Of a stretch of DNA of 64,000 nucleotides, positions 20,643 to 29,544 are shown piece after piece. The notes beneath the pieces were generated by a model, which made no database searches, was not told the origin of the DNA, and saw nothing but the letters and a program-made list of their open reading frames with translations. Made by a program: the position numbers and the translations under genes. The stretch comes from Candidatus Borkfalkia excrementavium (GTDB taxonomy: Bacteria; Bacillota; Clostridia; Christensenellales; Borkfalkiaceae): NCBI GenBank assembly GCA_019115945.1, contig DXCO01000037.1, forward strand, positions 1-64,000. The letters are read 5' to 3'. The stretch's first letter is position 1, and each line of letters opens with the position of its first letter.

Positions 20643-21347
20643 ATGGATACGGATATGCGGCAGATCGATGCGTTTTTGCAAAAATGCGATGAAGTCATGC
20701 AGTCGAAATTCATCATCGCCGACACCAAGATCAGCGATCTGCTCAAATCGATCGCCTCGAGCGATCTCCTTTATGCGTTTTTCCGCGAGGCGACGAAAAA
20801 TTTCGATTATCCCGCCGCGCAGAAAAAATATATGAATTATATGCCCGAGGGCACGGCGGGCAAGCGGAAACTTCTGTTTCCCGAAGATCCCGAAGAGCGC
20901 CTTGCGTTCGTGTTCTGCCTTCTGGTCGATTTCGATAACAAGCGGATTGATCTGTCCGATTTTCTTTCGGAATATTTTTACGAAGACGGCAGCGTGTACG
21001 AAAGTTTTTACGCCTTTTGCAATCAGGTGATCAAACCGTTCAAAAATGCGGTCAAGGTCATGTTCAGGGGCTGGCAGGCGCCGCGCGCGGAATCTTCCGC
21101 CTCGGAAAATTTTTCCGACCTCGTCTCCCGCGAGCGGGAAAAAGTTTTTGCCTCCCGCCTGTCCGATCGGGATAAGGTGGACGGAATGCTCATCCTGAAT
21201 GCTTTGGCTGCCGCCGACCGTTCGCAGGAAACGATCGTCGCGGGCCTTTTGGGCGGATATCGCTGTTTTGTCGCAAAAACGCGCTTCCAGAGCGAATCGA
21301 CCCGTCCGCTTCTCGATATCCTTGCAGACCTGGAGGCAAGATTATGA
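20643..21347 (+). CDS. Conserved hypothetical protein
   Basis: Long ORF with upstream extended -10 (TGCTATAAT) and RBS; ATGA overlap with the downstream NUDIX gene. Confidence 0.7.
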   Translation: MDTDMRQIDAFLQKCDEVMQSKFIIADTKISDLLKSIASSDLLYAFFREATKNFDYPAAQKKYMNYMPEGTAGKRKLLFPEDPEERLAFVFCLLVDFDNKRIDLSDFLSEYFYEDGSVYESFYAFCNQVIKPFKNAVKVMFRGWQAPRAESSASENFSDLVSREREKVFASRLSDRDKVDGMLILNALAAADRSQETIVAGLLGGYRCFVAKTRFQSESTRPLLDILADLEARL

Positions 21348-21877
21348 CTTTCGGAGAAAGGACGGTATCGAAAAATTACGTTTACCGCGGAAAGATCCTG
21401 AATGTGCGCTGTGACGACGCGCAACTTCCCGACGGAAAGCCCTGCAAGCGCGAAGTCGTCGAGCACGGGGGCGGTGCGGCCGTGCTGTATGAACAGGACG
21501 GAAAAATTTTGCTCGTCAGGCAGTACCGCTACGCATACGGAGAAGAACTTTTCGAGATCCCTGCCGGCAAACTGGACGCGGGGGAGGACCCCGCCGCCGC
21601 TGCCGCGCGCGAACTGGAGGAAGAAACGGGGTTTTCTCCCGAAAAGACGGAACCGGTCTGCACGGTCTACCCCTCTCCGGGATATACGAACGAAAAGATC
21701 TATATTTTCCGCGCCGTCGGCGCGAAAGAGGGCGCGAGCCATCCGGACGAAGGAGAATTTCTCTCCGCGGGCTTCTATCCGGCGGAGGAAGTGCTCGCGA
21801 TGATCGGCCGCGGCGAGATCAGGGACGCAAAAACGATCATTGCCGTCCAGCATTATTTTCTGACGAAAAAAGCGTAA
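21344..21877 (+). CDS. NUDIX hydrolase (ADP-ribose pyrophosphatase-like)
   Basis: AGKLDAGEDPAAAAARELEEETGF NUDIX box. Confidence 0.93.
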   Translation: MTFGERTVSKNYVYRGKILNVRCDDAQLPDGKPCKREVVEHGGGAAVLYEQDGKILLVRQYRYAYGEELFEIPAGKLDAGEDPAAAAARELEEETGFSPEKTEPVCTVYPSPGYTNEKIYIFRAVGAKEGASHPDEGEFLSAGFYPAEEVLAMIGRGEIRDAKTIIAVQHYFLTKKA

Positions 21878-21889
21878 TATAAATATTAA

Positions 21890-21917
21890 AAAGCCGCCGC
21901 AAAGGGCGGTTTTTTGT
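21890..21917 (+). terminator. Intrinsic terminator
   Basis: AAGCCGCCGCAAAGGGCGGTTTTTTG. Confidence 0.75.
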
Positions 21918-21995
21918 TTACAGGTGAAACGGAGCGGACATTTTCAGGATACGCGAAGGGGCGTTTTTTAAGCCGCGGCGGGCAGGTTTGCGGCA

Positions 21996-22031
21996 TAAAA
22001 AAAGCGCGCGCCCTTTTGCGGGCGCGCGCCG
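21996..22031 (-). terminator. Intrinsic terminator of the Cys-rich small gene
   Basis: Reverse complement GGCGCGCGCCCGCAAAAGGGCGCGCGCTTTTTTT. Confidence 0.8.
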
Positions 22032-22061
22032 ATGTCGGAGTTTTGCGTGAATTTCCGCTAT

Positions 22062-22256
22062 TTATTTGCAGCAGGAACCGAACATATTGCAAAGGCCGCC
22101 CTTTTTGATGACGCAATAAACCGCGGCAAGGATGAGAGGCAGGTAGCAACTATTGCAAATGCTTTCCAGGGTGCCGTTTCCGCAGCAGCAGAGGATCAGC
22201 AATATGATGAGGATCCACAAGCAGGTATTATTACCGAAAGTTCCGAAACAGTTCAT
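22062..22256 (-). CDS. Small Cys-rich hydrophobic protein (64 aa)
   Basis: MNCFGTFGNNTCLWILIILLILCCCGNGTLESICNSCYLPLILAAVYCVIKKGGLCNMFGSCCK; AGGAGG RBS 8 nt upstream of ATG, own terminator. Confidence 0.65.
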   Translation of the reverse strand: MNCFGTFGNNTCLWILIILLILCCCGNGTLESICNSCYLPLILAAVYCVIKKGGLCNMFGSCCK

Positions 22257-22574
22257 TAATTCATTCCTCCTGAAATTGTCTACTGCAGGGCGGATATGTA
22301 AAACGAAAGCCCCTTGCAGTAACCTTATGTTTGCGGCAAAAATCCGCTCGGTGTCAAACGGTCCGTAGGATGGGCGCGGATCTTTAACCGTTATACTCAT
22401 ATTTACGGCGCGGCGCGGAAAAATGTTACAGCCGGTTTCATAACTCTTCCGTAAAACGCATAAAATAAGAGTATTGCAGAGCAATTTTTGCGGCAAAATC
22501 CCGCACGAAGGGGCGCGCCGCGTGTTTTCACTTTCATTTGCTTGCTAAAAGCGACATTTTATGATAAAATAAAG

Positions 22575-22743
22575 GGCGCTCTCAAAAAGGGCGTTGCAAG
22601 GCGCAAACAGGGGGATAGGACAAGCGCGCCTTGCCCGAAAACCGATATGCGCGGGCAGACACCGTGATCGGGCTGACCCGTTATGCGCATAAATACTTAT
22701 TTTTTCACGGATATTCCCGAAGGGAAATCCGATGGAGGTCTTT
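22575..22743 (+). promoter_or_regulatory. Candidate structured 5' leader of the ECF S-component gene
   Basis: GCAAGGCGC (22596-22604) pairs with GCGCCTTGC (22626-22634); further stems CCGAT/ATCGG, TATGCGC/GCGCATA, and CGGATATTCCC-GAA-GGGAAATCCG just before the RBS. Confidence 0.4.
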
Positions 22744-23466
22744 ATGACAAAGAAGCGTTTTTTCACTTCACGGAACATTGCCTTTCTGGCTGTTCTCCTG
22801 GCTCTCGTGATCGTGCTCCAGTTGTGGGGCAGCGCGATCAAGATCGGCACTACCAGCCTGAGCCTCGTGCTCATCCCGATCGTGCTCGGCGCGGTGATGA
22901 TCGGCCCCCTTGCGGGCGCGTTTTTGGGCTTTGCGTTCGGGCTTGTGGTGCTTATCGTCGGTATCACGGGCGTGGATAACTTTACGTTTATCCTGTTCAC
23001 CGACCACCCCGTCCTCACATCCGCGCTCTGCCTTGTCAAAGGCACGGCTGCGGGGTTGGTCGCGGGATTGTTGTTCAGGCTGATCCAGGGCAAAAACCGG
23101 TATGCGGCAGTCATCACGGCCGCGCTCTCCGCTCCCATCGTCAATACGGGGCTGTTTATTCTTGGAGCCCTGCTCATGAGCGGAACGCTGAGCGCCAATT
23201 TTGTAAGCGAGGGATCTTCCGTCATTTACTTTCTCGTGATCGGTTGCGCGGGCGTAAATTTTTTGATCGAATTTGCGGTCAATCTCGTGGCGTCGCCCGC
23301 GATCTATACGGTTGCGGAGGTCGTCAAGCGTTCATTCCGCAGCAAAAAAGGTGCGCCGCGCAAAAAGGATGAATCGGACAAAAACGATGTTTCCGCCGGA
23401 AGCGGCGACGAAAACATCAAGCGGTCGGCTGACCGGAACAATGCGGATAACGGTATAATTTCATGA
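22744..23466 (+). CDS. ECF transporter S component (pantothenate suggested by adjacency to coaX)
   Basis: Polytopic membrane protein MTKKRFFTSRNIAFLAVLLALVIVLQL...LIPIVLGAVMIGPLAGAFLGF; next gene is coaX. Confidence 0.75.
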   Translation: MTKKRFFTSRNIAFLAVLLALVIVLQLWGSAIKIGTTSLSLVLIPIVLGAVMIGPLAGAFLGFAFGLVVLIVGITGVDNFTFILFTDHPVLTSALCLVKGTAAGLVAGLLFRLIQGKNRYAAVITAALSAPIVNTGLFILGALLMSGTLSANFVSEGSSVIYFLVIGCAGVNFLIEFAVNLVASPAIYTVAEVVKRSFRSKKGAPRKKDESDKNDVSAGSGDENIKRSADRNNADNGIIS

Positions 23467-24245
23467 TACTTTGCATAGACGTCGGAAATACGAATATTAA
23501 ATACGGGGTGTTCGAGGGAGACAGGCTCATCGTCAGTTTCCGCGTCGCCACCGATTTGAAGCGCACGAGCGATCAATACGGCACCGCCCTGATCGATATG
23601 TTTGCCGTCAAGGGGATCAAACCCGGCGACATTGCCGGGGCGATCGTATCGTCCGTCGTACCCCCGCTCAACTATACGATCACGCATATGTGCACAGGTT
23701 ATCTGGGCGTCGAGCCTCTCGTCGTCGGCGCGGGGCTGAAAACGGGTCATAATCTTCGGGTGGACGACGCGCGGGAGGTCGGCGCGGACAGGATCGTGAA
23801 CGACGTCGCTGCGATCAAAAAATACGGCGCGCCGCTGATCGTCATCGATTTCGGTACGGCGACGACGTTCAACGTCATCAACGAAAACAAAGAATTTATC
23901 GGCGGAGCCGTCGCGCCCGGTATGCGCGGGTCCATGGATTCCCTCGTATCGGGAACGGCGAAACTGCCGCGCGTCGAGATCGAAACGCCGAAAAGCGTGA
24001 TCGGCAAAAATACGACGACCAATTTGCAGGCGGGGCTGGTTTTCGGTTTCGCGGGGTTGGTCGACTACATCGTCAGAAGGACGAAAAAGGAAATGAAGCG
24101 CCCCGATATGAAGGTGGTCGCCACGGGCGGGTTCAGCGAGATCATCGCCAAAGAAGTGGCCTGCATCGACTACGTGGACAAACTTCTCACGCTCAACGGA
24201 TTAAAGATATTATACGATTTGAATCGTTCGGAGGATAAAAAATGA
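23463..24245 (+). CDS. coaX: Type III pantothenate kinase
   Basis: MILCIDVGNTNIKYGVFEGD, VIDFGTATTFNVI, GGAVAPGM. Confidence 0.95.
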   Translation: MILCIDVGNTNIKYGVFEGDRLIVSFRVATDLKRTSDQYGTALIDMFAVKGIKPGDIAGAIVSSVVPPLNYTITHMCTGYLGVEPLVVGAGLKTGHNLRVDDAREVGADRIVNDVAAIKKYGAPLIVIDFGTATTFNVINENKEFIGGAVAPGMRGSMDSLVSGTAKLPRVEIETPKSVIGKNTTTNLQAGLVFGFAGLVDYIVRRTKKEMKRPDMKVVATGGFSEIIAKEVACIDYVDKLLTLNGLKILYDLNRSEDKK

Positions 24246-25522
24246 AAAACGTCGGGGTAGCCATTCTCGGTTTGGGGGTCGTCGGCAGCGGCACGTACAA
24301 GATCTTGCGCGACCACAGGGAATTCTACAAAGAGACGCAGGGCGTAGACCTGTCCGTAGAGGGCGTATTGGAGATCCGCAAGGAAAAGGCGCTCGCGCTC
24401 GGCATCGAAGAGAGCAAAATTTATGACAACATAGCCGAGATCGTGAGCAATCCGAATGTGGATATCGTCGTCGAGGTCATCGGCGGTGTCGAACCCGCGA
24501 AAAGTTTTGTCCTTGCGGCGCTGCACAGCGGCAAAACGGTCGTCACGTCCAACAAAGAACTGTTCTGCAAATACTGGCACGAGTTAGAAAAGGCGGCCAA
24601 GCGCACGAATGCGGGCCTCTATTTCGAGGCGAGTTGCGTCGGCGGCGTGCCTATCATCCGTACGCTGATCGACGGCATGCAGGCAAACGTGATCAGCAAT
24701 CTGACGGGCATCATCAACGGCACGACCAATTATATCCTGACCAGAATGACGCGCGAGGGCGCAAATTATCAGGACGTTCTGAAAGACGCGCAGAAACTCG
24801 GATACGCCGAGGCAAACCCGTCCGCGGACGTGGAGGGGTACGACGCTGCGTATAAACTTTCCATCCTTTCCAGCCTTGCTTTCCATAAAAAGGTGCCGCT
24901 CGACAAGATCTACCGCGAGGGCATCACCGAGATCCAGTCCTGCGACATCGCTTACGGCGACGAACTCGGCTATACGCTCAAACTTCTGGCGATCGGCAAG
25001 AACGGAGAGAAGGGCATCGAGGTGCGCGTGCACCCCGCGTTCATCCGCAAAGACCATCCGCTCGCGTCCGTGAACGACAGTTTCAACGCGGTGTTCCTGA
25101 AAGGGGACAGCGTGGGGGATATCATGCTTTACGGCAGGGGCGCGGGCGATCTGCCCACCGGCAGCGCGATCGTTTCCGACGTCATTTATGCCGCCACCCA
25201 TTCGGACGTGAAGTATGCAACTTTCAAAAACACGCAGCAGGCGGAGCCGGGCGTTAAATTCGTCAACGATTTCCGCAGCCGCTATTATATCCGTTTTACG
25301 GCAAAAGACAGAGCGGGCGTTCTGGCAAAGGTGGCAGGCATCCTCGCGAAATACAATATCAGCATCAGCGATCTGATCCAGAAAGGGGAGGGGTGCGAAA
25401 ATCTGCCCATCATCCTCATCACGCACGAGACGAACGAGTACTCCGTCCGCCGCGCGCTGGAAAAGATCGGCATGCTCGACGACGTCGTATCCGTAGACGC
25501 GACCATCCGCGTGGAATCTTAA
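24242..25522 (+). CDS. hom: Homoserine dehydrogenase
   Basis: VAILGLGVVGSGTYKIL, GIINGTTNYILTRM, YAEANPSADVEGYDAAYKL; C-terminal ACT domain. Confidence 0.95.
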   Translation: MKNVGVAILGLGVVGSGTYKILRDHREFYKETQGVDLSVEGVLEIRKEKALALGIEESKIYDNIAEIVSNPNVDIVVEVIGGVEPAKSFVLAALHSGKTVVTSNKELFCKYWHELEKAAKRTNAGLYFEASCVGGVPIIRTLIDGMQANVISNLTGIINGTTNYILTRMTREGANYQDVLKDAQKLGYAEANPSADVEGYDAAYKLSILSSLAFHKKVPLDKIYREGITEIQSCDIAYGDELGYTLKLLAIGKNGEKGIEVRVHPAFIRKDHPLASVNDSFNAVFLKGDSVGDIMLYGRGAGDLPTGSAIVSDVIYAATHSDVKYATFKNTQQAEPGVKFVNDFRSRYYIRFTAKDRAGVLAKVAGILAKYNISISDLIQKGEGCENLPIILITHETNEYSVRRALEKIGMLDDVVSVDATIRVES

Positions 25523-25534
25523 ACACAATCGACA

Positions 25535-25577
25535 AAAAGCAGCCTTTCCGTTCGGTCGGAGGGGCTGTTTTATTTTT
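25535..25577 (+). terminator. Intrinsic terminator after hom
   Basis: AGCAGCCTTTCCG-TTCGGT-CGGAGGGGCTGTTTTATTTTT. Confidence 0.75.
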
Positions 25578-25668
25578 ATAAATTCAAAAAAGTTTCGTTA
25601 TTATGCAAGAAACGATTGCCTTTTCGGGCATGAAATGATATTATAAAAGCATATTTTGCATAAATATT

Positions 25669-25715
25669 CGAAAAAGGGTACCCTTTTTCGGACCTTGCGT
25701 CCGAAAAATCGCCTT
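25669..25715 (+). promoter_or_regulatory. 5' leader with a 22-bp palindrome overlapping an alternative hairpin
   Basis: CGAAAAAGGGTACCCTTTTTCG (25669-25690) perfect palindrome; its right arm also pairs in TTTTTCGGAC-CTTGC-GTCCGAAAAA. Confidence 0.5.
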
Positions 25716-25745
25716 AATCGAAAAAAAAGAGAGGTTTCAGTGCTT

Positions 25746-26690
25746 ATGAAAAAGATTTTGGCAGCCGTTGTATCGGTTTTGCTCGTCGCGGCGATGGCGG
25801 TTTCTTTTGCCGCTTGCAGTAAGGGCGATCCCGTAAAAGTGATTGATGTATCCTTATCGGGCGAACCTTACGGATATTGCTATGATAAAGAGAATAAAGA
25901 TATCGAAGATGCTATCAATCAGTTGATTTTCGATCTTTGCGGCAGTCAGGAGTTCAATCCGGAAATTGAAGGATCCGGTTCTGATGCAAAAGGCGTATTG
26001 TACGATTACGACGGGGACGGCACCCCGGAAACGGTAACATTCAAAGATCTTTATGAGTATGAAAACGGAAACAATCCTGTTCGAACGGTATCCGCATTGA
26101 CGGAAGTTCCGAACGGAGAAGAAGATAATTGCCTCGTCGTCGCGACGAATGCGGCATTTCCCCCGTTTGAAGACGTGCAGGGGGATAAATTTTCCGGTAT
26201 CGACATGCAGATCGCGCAGATGCTTGCAAACCGCCTCGGTAAAAAACTCGTTATCAGAAATATGGAGTTTGACGTAATCATCAAAGATGTTGAAACGGGA
26301 AAATCGGATATAGGCATGGCGGGATTTACGATCAGCAAAGGCAGGGAAGAACTGGTTACGTTCTCAAACCCTTATTATCGTACCTCTCAGCGTATTGCTG
26401 TCCTGAAATCGGAAACCGCGTTTGATAACTGTAAGACGGAAGCGGATGTCCGTGCGGTTATCGAAGGGATGGGCAAAGTAAAAGGTGGCGCGGCGGACGG
26501 CCAGACGGGATATTACTACCTTGCCGGAAGCGATGATTTCGGCTTTGAAAAATTTGAAAATGTCGAAATTAAAGGATATTCCGAAATTGCACTTGCTGTC
26601 AAAGATCTTTCCAACGGTAAAGTGAAATTTGTCGTTGGCGACAGAGATACGATTAACGACGCCGTAGACAGCATAAACGATACGTTATAA
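25746..26690 (+). CDS. Amino-acid ABC transporter substrate-binding lipoprotein, apparently circularly permuted
   Basis: Lipobox AVSFAAC; SBP_bac_3 core LVVATNAAFPPFEDVQGDKFSGIDMQIAQMLANRL...DIGMAGFTISKGREE; the segment expected at the C-terminus (KVIDVSLSGEPYGYCYDKENKDIEDAINQLIFDL) is at the N-terminus. Confidence 0.85.
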   Translation: MKKILAAVVSVLLVAAMAVSFAACSKGDPVKVIDVSLSGEPYGYCYDKENKDIEDAINQLIFDLCGSQEFNPEIEGSGSDAKGVLYDYDGDGTPETVTFKDLYEYENGNNPVRTVSALTEVPNGEEDNCLVVATNAAFPPFEDVQGDKFSGIDMQIAQMLANRLGKKLVIRNMEFDVIIKDVETGKSDIGMAGFTISKGREELVTFSNPYYRTSQRIAVLKSETAFDNCKTEADVRAVIEGMGKVKGGAADGQTGYYYLAGSDDFGFEKFENVEIKGYSEIALAVKDLSNGKVKFVVGDRDTINDAVDSINDTL

Positions 26691-26704
26691 AAAGGGAATT
26701 TGCT

Positions 26705-27397
26705 ATGCAGGCAATGTGGGATGTGTTTTACGAACAATTCGTAACACTTGGCGGCTATAAAAATGTCTTGGTAGGGCTTCGCAATACGTTGATCATCGCA
26801 ATTGCTGGTCTGATCATCGGCATCATCATCGGAACAATCGTTGCTTGCGTTCAGGTTGCAGGTAAAAGGAGCCAGATAGCGCGGGGATTTGCCGTGATCG
26901 GCGATATTTACACGGGGATTTTCCGCGGAACGCCGATCATTATTCAGTTGCTCGTGTTTCACTATATTATTTTCGCGACTATTGAAATCGATGGGCTGAT
27001 TGAAGCAATTCTCGTATTTGGGCTGAACAGCGGGGCATATGTTTCTGAAATCATGCGCGGCGGTATTTTGTCCGTCGATATCGGGCAGACGGAAGCGGGC
27101 AGAACGTTGGGGCTTTCCTATACGGCTACGATAATACGGATTGTGTTCCCGCAGGCTATTAAAAATGTAATACCGACGCTGGGTAACGAATTTATTGCGC
27201 TTACAAAAGATACCTCTGTTGCGGGTTATGTCGCAACAATGGATTTGACGCGCGCATTCCGCTTGATCGCAACGGCAAATTATGAGTTTACGATACCGTA
27301 TCTCATGCTTGCGGTTGTATACCTTGTGCTGATTATTATTTTTACGGTCATTGTTCGCCTTGTGGAAAGGAGGATGAGAAAGAGTGAAAAACGCTGA
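26705..27397 (+). CDS. Amino-acid ABC transporter permease (HisM/GlnP type)
   Basis: [76 protein letters not shown]. Confidence 0.92.
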   Translation: MQAMWDVFYEQFVTLGGYKNVLVGLRNTLIIAIAGLIIGIIIGTIVACVQVAGKRSQIARGFAVIGDIYTGIFRGTPIIIQLLVFHYIIFATIEIDGLIEAILVFGLNSGAYVSEIMRGGILSVDIGQTEAGRTLGLSYTATIIRIVFPQAIKNVIPTLGNEFIALTKDTSVAGYVATMDLTRAFRLIATANYEFTIPYLMLAVVYLVLIIIFTVIVRLVERRMRKSEKR

Positions 27398-28289
27398 AAA
27401 GGCCTCCAAATTTGCCAAGACGGAAAAAACGCCCGTAGAACCTTACGATCCCGCGGCGATGCTCGAAGTGCAGCATCTGACCAAAAAATTCGGAGACCTT
27501 ACCGTGCTCGACGACATCAGCGAAAAGATCGTGCAGGGAGAAAAGGTCGCCGTGATCGGCCCTTCGGGAAGCGGAAAGAGCACGTTTCTGCGTTGTCTTA
27601 ACGTGCTTGAAGACCCTACCGACGGCTACGTATTTTTTGAGGGGAGCAATCTTTGCGACCTGAAAGTGGACATCAATCTTCTGCGCCGCAGGATGGGCAT
27701 GGTTTTCCAGCAATTCAACCTGTTCAACAATATGAACGTGCTGAAAAACATCACGCTTGCCCCCGTGCACGTCGGATTGCAGGATTTAAGAAAGGCAAAG
27801 ACGAAAAATCTGTTTATCCGTATCGCCAATCTTTTCCGCGGAGAGGGGAAGAAAAAACCTCTTATTCCCATAGAAAAGAGCGCAAAAGAGATCAAAGAGG
27901 AAGCGAAGGAAAACGCGATGCGCCTGTTGGAACGCATCGGGCTTGCGGATAAAGCGAACGTATATCCGTCCACGCTTTCGGGCGGACAGCGCCAGCGCAT
28001 CGCGATCGTGCGCGCGCTTGCGATGAATCCGAAAGTCATGCTGTTCGACGAACCTACGAGCGCGCTCGACCCCGAAATGGTGGGCGAAGTGCTCGAACTG
28101 ATCAAAGAACTTGCCGACGAGGGGATGACGATGATCATCGTCACGCACGAAATGGGATTTGCCCGCGAGGTCGCCACCCGCGTCATGTTCATGGACGGCG
28201 GCAAGATCGTCGAGCAGGGCCCGCCCTCCGAAATTTTCGGAAACCCGAAAAACGACAGGCTCAAAGATTTTCTTTCCAAGGTATTATAA
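27384..28289 (+). CDS. Amino-acid ABC transporter ATP-binding protein (GlnQ type)
   Basis: [15 protein letters not shown] Walker [36 protein letters not shown]-loop [10 protein letters not shown]. Confidence 0.95.
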   Translation: MKNAEKASKFAKTEKTPVEPYDPAAMLEVQHLTKKFGDLTVLDDISEKIVQGEKVAVIGPSGSGKSTFLRCLNVLEDPTDGYVFFEGSNLCDLKVDINLLRRRMGMVFQQFNLFNNMNVLKNITLAPVHVGLQDLRKAKTKNLFIRIANLFRGEGKKKPLIPIEKSAKEIKEEAKENAMRLLERIGLADKANVYPSTLSGGQRQRIAIVRALAMNPKVMLFDEPTSALDPEMVGEVLELIKELADEGMTMIIVTHEMGFAREVATRVMFMDGGKIVEQGPPSEIFGNPKNDRLKDFLSKVL

Positions 28290-28300
28290 AATCGGTTTCG

Positions 28301-28349
28301 TTTCAATAAAAACCCCGAGAGAAATTTTCTCTCGGGGTTTTTATTGAAA
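28301..28349. terminator. Bidirectional intrinsic terminator, perfect 24-bp inverted repeat with 1-nt centre
   Basis: TTTCAATAAAAACCCCGAGAGAAA-T-TTTCTCTCGGGGTTTTTATTGAAA. Confidence 0.92.
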
Positions 28350-28363
28350 TGCTGTTTTTTTAC

Positions 28364-28394
28364 TTGACGATTTTTCTCGGGGGGGGGGTATAAT
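28364..28394 (+). promoter_or_regulatory. Sigma70-like promoter with G10 tract in the spacer
   Basis: TTGACG (28364-28369) ATTTTTCTC G10 TATAAT (28389-28394); spacer 19 nt. Confidence 0.65.
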
Positions 28395-28493
28395 AGGAGG
28401 TGGGTTTTTGTTTCCGCCGCCCCGTTTTATCGTCCGCCGGCAGTTCGGATCAATCAGAAAAGACGGCCGCGCGGCATGCGTTTTTGTTCGTTT

Positions 28494-29444
28494 TCAATTT
28501 TTGATTTTGTCGATATTCGGAAAGGTTTTTGCCAGGTCGAACGGATCAAAATTATAAAAAGAAGTTTTTTCGATCCCCAATTTTTTATAATCGGAAGGAG
28601 AACATCCGTGCTCGGCGCGGAAGTGTTTATACAGGTTGTTTTCCGTACGGAAACCTGTCAGGTTTGCGATCTCGCTGATGGGCAGCCGCGTCGTTGCGAG
28701 CAGATATTCCGTTTGTTTCAGGCGGTAATAGTTGACGATCTTCATGACCGTCATGCCCGTCGCGTTCCGGAAAAGTTTCTGCGTGTAAGACGGGGTGATC
28801 CCGATAAATCGTGCGATATCCTCCACCTCGATGTCTTCCGCATAATGCGAGCCGATATATTCCATTCCGTGATTTATGTAACTGTTCGTCGAAATTTTCA
28901 AATGGTTCGTTCTGCATTTGCAGAGAGAAATAAAAAGTTGTTTGATGGAAATTTCATAATCCATTTCAAAAAATTCGTTTTCCATCCCTTTTTTTCGCGC
29001 GTCAAGAATGTTCAGAAGATAGGTCAGCGTCTGGCGCACGTTGTTCGTGTCCGAAAAAATCATGACGGAATTTTCCGACGACATGATGTGTTTCAGCGAA
29101 GGATAACAGGAAAATTCCGGATTGCCGACGATATAATCGTCCACGGGCAGATTTTCGTTGGGCGTGGCAAGTTCAAGGACCAAAAGTTCTATGTCGTCCG
29201 ATTTTGCCACCAGCCTGTGAAATTTGTTTTTTCTGATCAGCGCGAACTGATTCGGGACGAGGGAAAAGATCCCTCCGTCTTTTTCCGTAATATCCATTTT
29301 GCCCGATACCAGATAGGCTATTTCTATGTTCGCATGCATATGATAGTTCATGGTAAAGGATCTGTTATAAAATATTTTGATATAACTTTTCGGAATGACC
29401 ACCGAACTGAATTCTGTCCATTTCCCGTTAAAAAATGTACTCAT
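28494..29444 (-). CDS. AraC-family transcriptional regulator
   Basis: N-terminal cupin (MNYHMHANIEIAYLVSGKMDI), C-terminal double HTH (EDIARFIGITPSYTQKLFRNATGMTVMKIVNYYRLKQTEYLL...ISEIANLTGFRTENNLYKHFRAEHGCSPSDYKK). Confidence 0.9.
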   Translation of the reverse strand: MSTFFNGKWTEFSSVVIPKSYIKIFYNRSFTMNYHMHANIEIAYLVSGKMDITEKDGGIFSLVPNQFALIRKNKFHRLVAKSDDIELLVLELATPNENLPVDDYIVGNPEFSCYPSLKHIMSSENSVMIFSDTNNVRQTLTYLLNILDARKKGMENEFFEMDYEISIKQLFISLCKCRTNHLKISTNSYINHGMEYIGSHYAEDIEVEDIARFIGITPSYTQKLFRNATGMTVMKIVNYYRLKQTEYLLATTRLPISEIANLTGFRTENNLYKHFRAEHGCSPSDYKKLGIEKTSFYNFDPFDLAKTFPNIDKIKN

Positions 29445-29450
29445 GATTTT

Positions 29451-29479
29451 ATTATACATGCAGATTTCTTATTTGTCAA
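29451..29479 (-). promoter_or_regulatory. Promoter of the AraC-family gene
   Basis: On minus strand TTGACA-17 nt-TATAAT. Confidence 0.7.
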
Positions 29480-29490
29480 TACACCTTTGT

Positions 29491-29524
29491 TCACTATTGG
29501 AACGATTTATGATTCCAATAGTGA
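29491..29524. promoter_or_regulatory. Operator-like inverted repeat between divergent araC-like and alpha-galactosidase genes
   Basis: TCACTATTGGAA-CGATTTATGA-TTCCAATAGTGA, perfect 12-bp arms. Confidence 0.7.
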
Positions 29525-29544
29525 TTTTAATCTCTTTGACCATA

